Part shown: piece by piece, positions 60,179-64,000 of the stretch
Position numbering within the stretch: the first letter of the stretch is position 1
Layout of the letters: each line of letters opens with the position of its first letter
NCBI GenBank assembly: GCA_015058955.1
Contig: SVBJ01000003.1
Location: 1 to 64,000 of the forward strand
Reading direction: 5' to 3'
DNA from: Erysipelotrichaceae bacterium
GTDB taxonomy: Bacteria > Bacillota_I > Bacilli_A > Erysipelotrichales > Erysipelotrichaceae
Length of the DNA: 64,000 bases
Notes under the pieces: model-generated
Database searches by the model: none
Seen by the model: the letters and a program-made list of their open reading frames with translations, nothing else
Told to the model about the DNA's origin: nothing
Translations under genes and position numbers: made by a program

Positions 60179-61609
60179 TTATTCAGTAATTTCTCCCTTA
60201 GCCAGTCTTCTGTCATGCAGATCCTTGGTCACCTTTTCCTTCAGTGACTGCGGATAATTGATGAACAATAACGGAATTATGTACAAAGCTGCACCAATGG
60301 CCGGGCCAACCATGAACAGCGGCCAGATCCATTGCTGGAACTTAGCGGAAACCGCAGCACCGGCTGCGATGGCTTCAGCGTCGTATTCCAGCCATGACAG
60401 CAGGAATCCGGCAATTACGGTATTCAGAGCAGTTGAGATCTTATCGCAGAAAGTCTGTGCCGCAAAGGTGATTGCTTCAGCACGCTTGCTCGTCTTCCAT
60501 TCCATGTAGTCAATGGAGTCTCCCCATAAGGCAGTTCTGGCAATGCCGAACATCTGACCAGGAATGCTGCCCAGAGCAAACAGAATGGCAACAATCCAGA
60601 TGCGGTTTCCCTGATATCCAATCAGGAAGGCAATGACTCTGGTTACCACCGAAATGACGTTAGCCCAGATCAGAACGTTTCTCATGCCTCCGACTTTTTT
60701 GGAAAATTTTGTAACTATCAGCATGCCCAGACCTGAACAGATATAGGCCACACCGGTGATGATGGTCATGATGGTCAGACCGCCAAGCTCCTTACCAAAC
60801 AGACTGGCCTTGACGCTGTGTTCAAAGAAATAAGCACCCGGAACCGTTAATGACAGTCCGTTAAGAATATTGCCCAGCAATACCAGCATTACGATCTTAT
60901 TGCCAAACAGCATCTTCAGATTATCCTTGAATGACTCTGTCTTGGTTTCTTCAGTAACATGTATTCTCTCCTTGGCAGAAGCTGATAACATGCTTATGAT
61001 CATGCCGCCGCAGCCAAACAGAACGGCTGCTCCGAAGTAGATGTGCTGTACGGAAAACCCTCTGCCCTTGAGAACATCCATGGCGGTCGGGAATATGCCG
61101 ACAAAGGCGAAACCGATGGCTGCCATGATTCTGCCGAACTGTGACAGCTGTTCTCTCTCTTCCGGAATATCCGTCATGACGGAAGTCATTGACCACATGC
61201 TGACATCCTGGATGGTAAAGATCATATCATACATCAGATACAGTATCAGAACATAAATGGCCTTTGGAATATCTCCCTTAAAGCCCCAGTCGGTAAACAG
61301 CAGTATTACGATAATGCCTATTGCGATAGGTGTTGCACGCAAAAACGGGCGGAACTTGTCACCGTTCTTAAAGGTGTGTCTGTCAATAAGAGTCCCCATT
61401 AACGGGTCATTGACACCATCCCAGATACGGGCAATGCCCAGTACGATACCGATGATCTTTCCTTCAATGTAAAGGACGTCCGTGCAGAACACAAAAAACC
61501 ACTGCATCATCAGTGCACACGAAAGATTCTGGCCGAATATGCCAATAGCGTACTTCAAAGCCTCAGCCTTTGGAACGCGGCCAACTTGTTTTTCTTCTTT
61601 TTTGCTCAT
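60179..61609 (-). CDS. GPH-family sugar:cation symporter
   Basis: 476 aa with 12 membrane segments. LSCALMMQWFFVFCTDVLY and RIWDGVNDPLMGTLIDR are the diagnostic first-half motif of the glycoside-pentoside-hexuronide family (MelB/XylP/UidB relatives). It imports a glycoside or sugar acid with Na+ or H+. No glycosidase is adjacent, so the substrate is open. It has its own strong promoter. Confidence 0.9.
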   Translation of the reverse strand: MSKKEEKQVGRVPKAEALKYAIGIFGQNLSCALMMQWFFVFCTDVLYIEGKIIGIVLGIARIWDGVNDPLMGTLIDRHTFKNGDKFRPFLRATPIAIGIIVILLFTDWGFKGDIPKAIYVLILYLMYDMIFTIQDVSMWSMTSVMTDIPEEREQLSQFGRIMAAIGFAFVGIFPTAMDVLKGRGFSVQHIYFGAAVLFGCGGMIISMLSASAKERIHVTEETKTESFKDNLKMLFGNKIVMLVLLGNILNGLSLTVPGAYFFEHSVKASLFGKELGGLTIMTIITGVAYICSGLGMLIVTKFSKKVGGMRNVLIWANVISVVTRVIAFLIGYQGNRIWIVAILFALGSIPGQMFGIARTALWGDSIDYMEWKTSKRAEAITFAAQTFCDKISTALNTVIAGFLLSWLEYDAEAIAAGAAVSAKFQQWIWPLFMVGPAIGAALYIIPLLFINYPQSLKEKVTKDLHDRRLAKGEITE

Positions 61610-61705
61610 AATATCCCCTTTGATGATTTATCAGAACCCGCCAAGTAAGAGTAAACGGGTTTCTTCCTTTTTTATGCGCCTTGATCAGCGCCTTACGTCA
61701 AATTC

Positions 61706-61734
61706 AATATATACCACAACCATGCCATTGTCAA
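61706..61734 (-). promoter_or_regulatory. Promoter of GPH symporter gene
   Basis: Minus-strand TTGACA (61729-61734) and TATATT (61706-61711) with exactly 17 bp. The leader has a small AACCCG/CGGGTT hairpin (61634-61663), function unknown. Confidence 0.8.
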
Positions 61735-61735
61735 A

Positions 61736-61759
61736 AAACGGACAGATACCTATCCGTTT
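61736..61759 (-). terminator. Terminator of YolD-like gene
   Basis: AAACGGA (61736-61742) and TCCGTTT (61753-61759) form a perfect 7-bp stem. On the minus strand a TTTTTTG tail follows, and the -35 of the symporter promoter begins in that tail. The stem contains the YolD-like stop region. Confidence 0.75.
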
Positions 61760-62133
61760 ACTGATTCAATTATTTCCAGAGTTCTTAAGTTCATTAACCT
61801 GATGGTCAGATCATCTATTCTGATGGTCTTCTCATACAGATCGATCCTGGTGACCTTTCCGGTCAGTTCCTTATAATATCCCCTGTCAAAGTATACGACC
61901 TTGACGGTATCGTTTTTCTTCAGAACATTGATGCTTCTGTTCAGTTCATCAAGCTCATCTTCCGACAGTTCCTTGCGGGTATCATATATGATATTGCTGG
62001 CTTCAATCATTTCATCATATCCGGTCAGAGCGGCAAAAGGAGCAAACTGAGCGGCACGCTGAGAATTACTCATGTGCATGCGCCCTTCCACACCCTTATA
62101 TTCACGTTTTATGATATCGTCATACTTACCCAT
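61750..62133 (-). CDS. YolD-like protein
   Basis: 127 aa. The motif MSNSQRAAQFAPFAALTGYDEMIEA is the hallmark of YolD-like small proteins. These often accompany Y-family DNA polymerases (UmuC/DinB) in Firmicutes, but no polymerase gene is nearby, so it is a stand-alone copy. The second half is a small beta-barrel-like region. Function unknown. Confidence 0.82.
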   Translation of the reverse strand: MGKYDDIIKREYKGVEGRMHMSNSQRAAQFAPFAALTGYDEMIEASNIIYDTRKELSEDELDELNRSINVLKKNDTVKVVYFDRGYYKELTGKVTRIDLYEKTIRIDDLTIRLMNLRTLEIIESVNG

Positions 62134-62186
62134 TGCCGTCGCCTTCTTAACTTGATTTATTTTCTAGTAACTTTAATATAACATGA

Positions 62187-62957
62187 CTAGATTCTTTTCG
62201 CAATCTCCCATGCCACATAAAAATACTTTAAACGGCTGTCCATTTCCATGATGCCCAGTATCCTGCGGCTCCAGTCAGTATCCAGGGAATCTGCCGCATA
62301 GACAAACTGATACAGGCCGGCACCGTAAAAGTCGCACATGGCCTGTAACCGGCTGCATTCCATTTCCACACAGATGCATCCCTGTTCTACCCTTTTCTCC
62401 TTGTTATTCACGGTTTCACGGTAAAAGGCATCAGTGGTCCAAGTTTTCCCCAGAACATAACCAATCTCAAGTTCATCCATTATCTCTGCCAGTCTGTCAG
62501 CATTTCTGATCTTGATGAAATCAGCTGCCGGGGCATAATGATAACTGGTTCCCTCATCCCTGTAAGCTTCATCCGGAAGGATTATCTTTCCCTCCGGCAG
62601 ATCCGTCAGGGCACCGCAGGAGCCAAACACAATGAACTTATTACAGCCAAACACCACTCTTAACTCTTCGGCAATAGCTGTAGCCAATGGTGCTCCTATT
62701 CCGGTCAGAACTACTCCTACATCAGTATTTTTGATCCTGTAAGCCGGAGAATGACCGGCTGCGGAGCCAACCTGTATTCTTTCATCAATGACTTCAATCA
62801 GTCCATCCTCAATAAGGGCATTTATCAGTCTGTAGGAAAAAGTCATGATGATGACTCTGATATTGGCCTTATGACCAAGATCAATGACTTCCTGCGGTAT
62901 GGTCTGAACAGGTGTGATAATCGCCTTGCTGGCATTGTCAAAGGTTTCTGTTATCAT
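62187..62957 (-). CDS. Nucleoside phosphorylase, uridine-type
   Basis: 256 aa, PNP_UDP_1 fold. VVLTGIGAPLATAIAEEL and FGSCGAL are phosphate and purine-site motifs; CVEMECSRLQAMC is the ribose-binding Glu-Met-Glu segment. It probably splits uridine or another nucleoside with phosphate. It overlaps the HAD gene by 4 bp, and the three genes at the window edge form an operon. Confidence 0.86.
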   Translation of the reverse strand: MITETFDNASKAIITPVQTIPQEVIDLGHKANIRVIIMTFSYRLINALIEDGLIEVIDERIQVGSAAGHSPAYRIKNTDVGVVLTGIGAPLATAIAEELRVVFGCNKFIVFGSCGALTDLPEGKIILPDEAYRDEGTSYHYAPAADFIKIRNADRLAEIMDELEIGYVLGKTWTTDAFYRETVNNKEKRVEQGCICVEMECSRLQAMCDFYGAGLYQFVYAADSLDTDWSRRILGIMEMDSRLKYFYVAWEIAKRI

Positions 62958-63721
62958 GCTTCTTCCTCATTTCTCTTCATGATCATTTCAATTGCTTCTG
63001 CAGCAGAATCAACACAGTAATCAGCTGCCTTCTTCAGTTCTTCGCTGCCGTCATTCATCGCAAACTTCAGATTCACGGCCGCAAAGATCGCCAGGTCATT
63101 ACGCCCGTCACCGATTCCGGCGGTCTCTTCCCTGGATATTCCATAGTGTTCACAGAACTCTTCAATGGTTCTGCCCTTGTTGACACCCTTTTCCGTTATG
63201 TCTGCCAGAATGGCTTCCGGCGGGGAAAACGTCACTTCATCACCAAAGCGTTCCCTTATCAGTCTTTCACACAGATCAAGGTCATGGTGAGTGTTAGTAA
63301 TCAGGGTAATGCTGCTGATGTGGCCGTCATTCTCATTGAAGGTATCAATGTAATCATCATTATGTTCATAGAGAACCGTTCTGCCGTCATCGGTATAGTA
63401 ACAGAACTTTCGCGGATCAATGTTTTCCCTGACGATTTCAAACACTCCTCTGGCTTTCGTTGAATCCATGAAGCGGACAATTCGGGTCCCATCATCATAC
63501 ACACTGATCGATCCGTTGGCACAGATGTAATCATTGCCCAGTCCCATGCCTTCAGAAAGCTGCAGAAAAACCCCCTGAGGTCTTCCTGTCGTAATGACAA
63601 AATGACATCCTGATTCTCTGAACTTCTGCAGAGCCTTCAGGTTTTCTTCAGGCATGTAATCACCGTTTTCATCATGCAGGTACATCGTACCGTCAAAATC
63701 GGAAAACAGTATCTTTATCAT
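62954..63721 (-). CDS. Cof-type HAD phosphatase
   Basis: 255 aa. DFDGTM (motif I Asp), TTGRP (motif II), a Lys-containing motif III and GDGRNDLAIF (motif IV) place it in the Cof subfamily with a C2B cap. It dephosphorylates small sugar phosphates or cofactors. The first codon overlaps the stop of the next gene as ATGA, which indicates translational coupling. Confidence 0.9.
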   Translation of the reverse strand: MIKILFSDFDGTMYLHDENGDYMPEENLKALQKFRESGCHFVITTGRPQGVFLQLSEGMGLGNDYICANGSISVYDDGTRIVRFMDSTKARGVFEIVRENIDPRKFCYYTDDGRTVLYEHNDDYIDTFNENDGHISSITLITNTHHDLDLCERLIRERFGDEVTFSPPEAILADITEKGVNKGRTIEEFCEHYGISREETAGIGDGRNDLAIFAAVNLKFAMNDGSEELKKAADYCVDSAAEAIEMIMKRNEEEA

Positions 63722-64000
63722 AAATTGGCGTCGTCCTCAAACACTATGCCGGCTGATTTCTTAGCCATGTCAACAACACTCATGACATCCAGAGTCTCCC
63801 GTTTCATCCTGGCCGCAAAATCCAGATCCTTGCCGTCAATTACTTCTCTGAACTTTTCAAATTCATACTTCATGCGATGTACATTTTCCCTCTCAATGTG
63901 AACAGGTTCTTCCTTGCCTTTTCGGAAGCTGAATTCGTTAAGGAAGTTAGGAGGTCCGTCAAACCAGATGCATCCCTTATTTCCCTGTAAGGCAGATGTA
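63718..64000 (-). CDS. Gfo/Idh/MocA oxidoreductase, C-terminus (partial)
   Basis: Only the last ~93 residues are in the window; the start lies beyond base 64000. The sequence HRMKYEFEKFREVIDG followed by MKRETLDVMSVVDMAKKSAG and the ending FEDD is the C-terminal signature of the Gfo/Idh/MocA family. It probably oxidises a sugar or polyol with NAD(P). The stop overlaps the HAD start by 4 bp, so they form one operon. Confidence 0.82.
   Translation of the reverse strand, partial: TSALQGNKGCIWFDGPPNFLNEFSFRKGKEEPVHIERENVHRMKYEFEKFREVIDGKDLDFAARMKRETLDVMSVVDMAKKSAGIVFEDDANL

Overview
The window is about 64 kb of chromosome from a low-to-moderate GC, Gram-positive (Bacillota) anaerobe, most likely a gut bacterium; an Erysipelotrichia-like relative is my best guess, at low confidence. 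The signs are AGGAGG-type ribosome binding sites, TTGACA/TATAAT promoters, two exact matches to the CcpA cre consensus, Gram-positive lipoproteins, an MsmK-type sugar ABC ATPase, an ECF folate transporter and a [FeFe]-hydrogenase-like protein. I saw no rRNA, tRNA, CRISPR array, insertion sequence, prophage or replication origin.

Layout. 0.1-5 kb: a catabolite-controlled ABC importer (binding lipoprotein, fused double permease, ATPase with a ~125-residue insertion). 5-10.2 kb: an SDR gene divergent from a complete NAD salvage operon, nrtR-pncA-pncB-nadE-nadD, with a candidate NrtR operator over its promoter. 10.2-19.6 kb: single-gene units (protein phosphatase, nucleoside hydrolase, PatB-like lyase, atypical AcpS, a Cpl-7-repeat coiled-coil protein, TraX-like, zinc-ribbon protein, MATE, SemiSWEET-like). 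19.6-31.8 kb: a folate one-carbon region. On the minus strand fhs-fchA-folD runs with a cinnamoyl-esterase-like hydrolase. On the plus strand a PucR-type regulator faces SDR, an unknown Cys-rich protein, a stand-alone GcvT-like protein, a second SDR, folC and folT. 31.8-35.6 kb: a magnesium operon with a possible leader peptide, mgtA, and an MgtE-N/CBS protein that has lost the MgtE channel. 35.8-37.3 kb: a [FeFe]-hydrogenase-like protein. 37.3-43.2 kb: an M28-like peptidase and a YtrA-type GntR/ABC operon with two operators over its promoter. 43.2-57.9 kb: a cello-oligosaccharide locus (LacI regulator, CUT1 ABC importer, lipoprotein GH5, cellobiose phosphorylase, a second GH94-like protein, M20 peptidase, cytoplasmic GH5). 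58-64 kb: a Cys-rich small protein, MntP, an AT-rich patch with two small secreted proteins and a gene remnant, a GPH sugar symporter, YolD-like protein, nucleoside phosphorylase, HAD phosphatase and a truncated Gfo/Idh/MocA gene.

How the genes fit together. The most interesting system is the 19.6-31.8 kb region. FolD lacks the Lys and Gln expected for cyclohydrolase activity, and an FchA cyclohydrolase sits beside it. FolD, FchA and Fhs could therefore pass one-carbon units from methylene-THF to formate with ATP gain, or run in reverse. A GcvT-like THF-dependent transferase without the rest of the glycine cleavage system, two dehydrogenases, an unknown Cys-rich partner, an esterase resembling feruloyl esterases, and folate uptake and retention genes suggest a substrate-induced pathway that strips one-carbon groups from a dietary compound. 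The second notable system is the Mg2+ operon, where an apparent MgtE-derived sensor module is tied to the membrane next to the MgtA pump.
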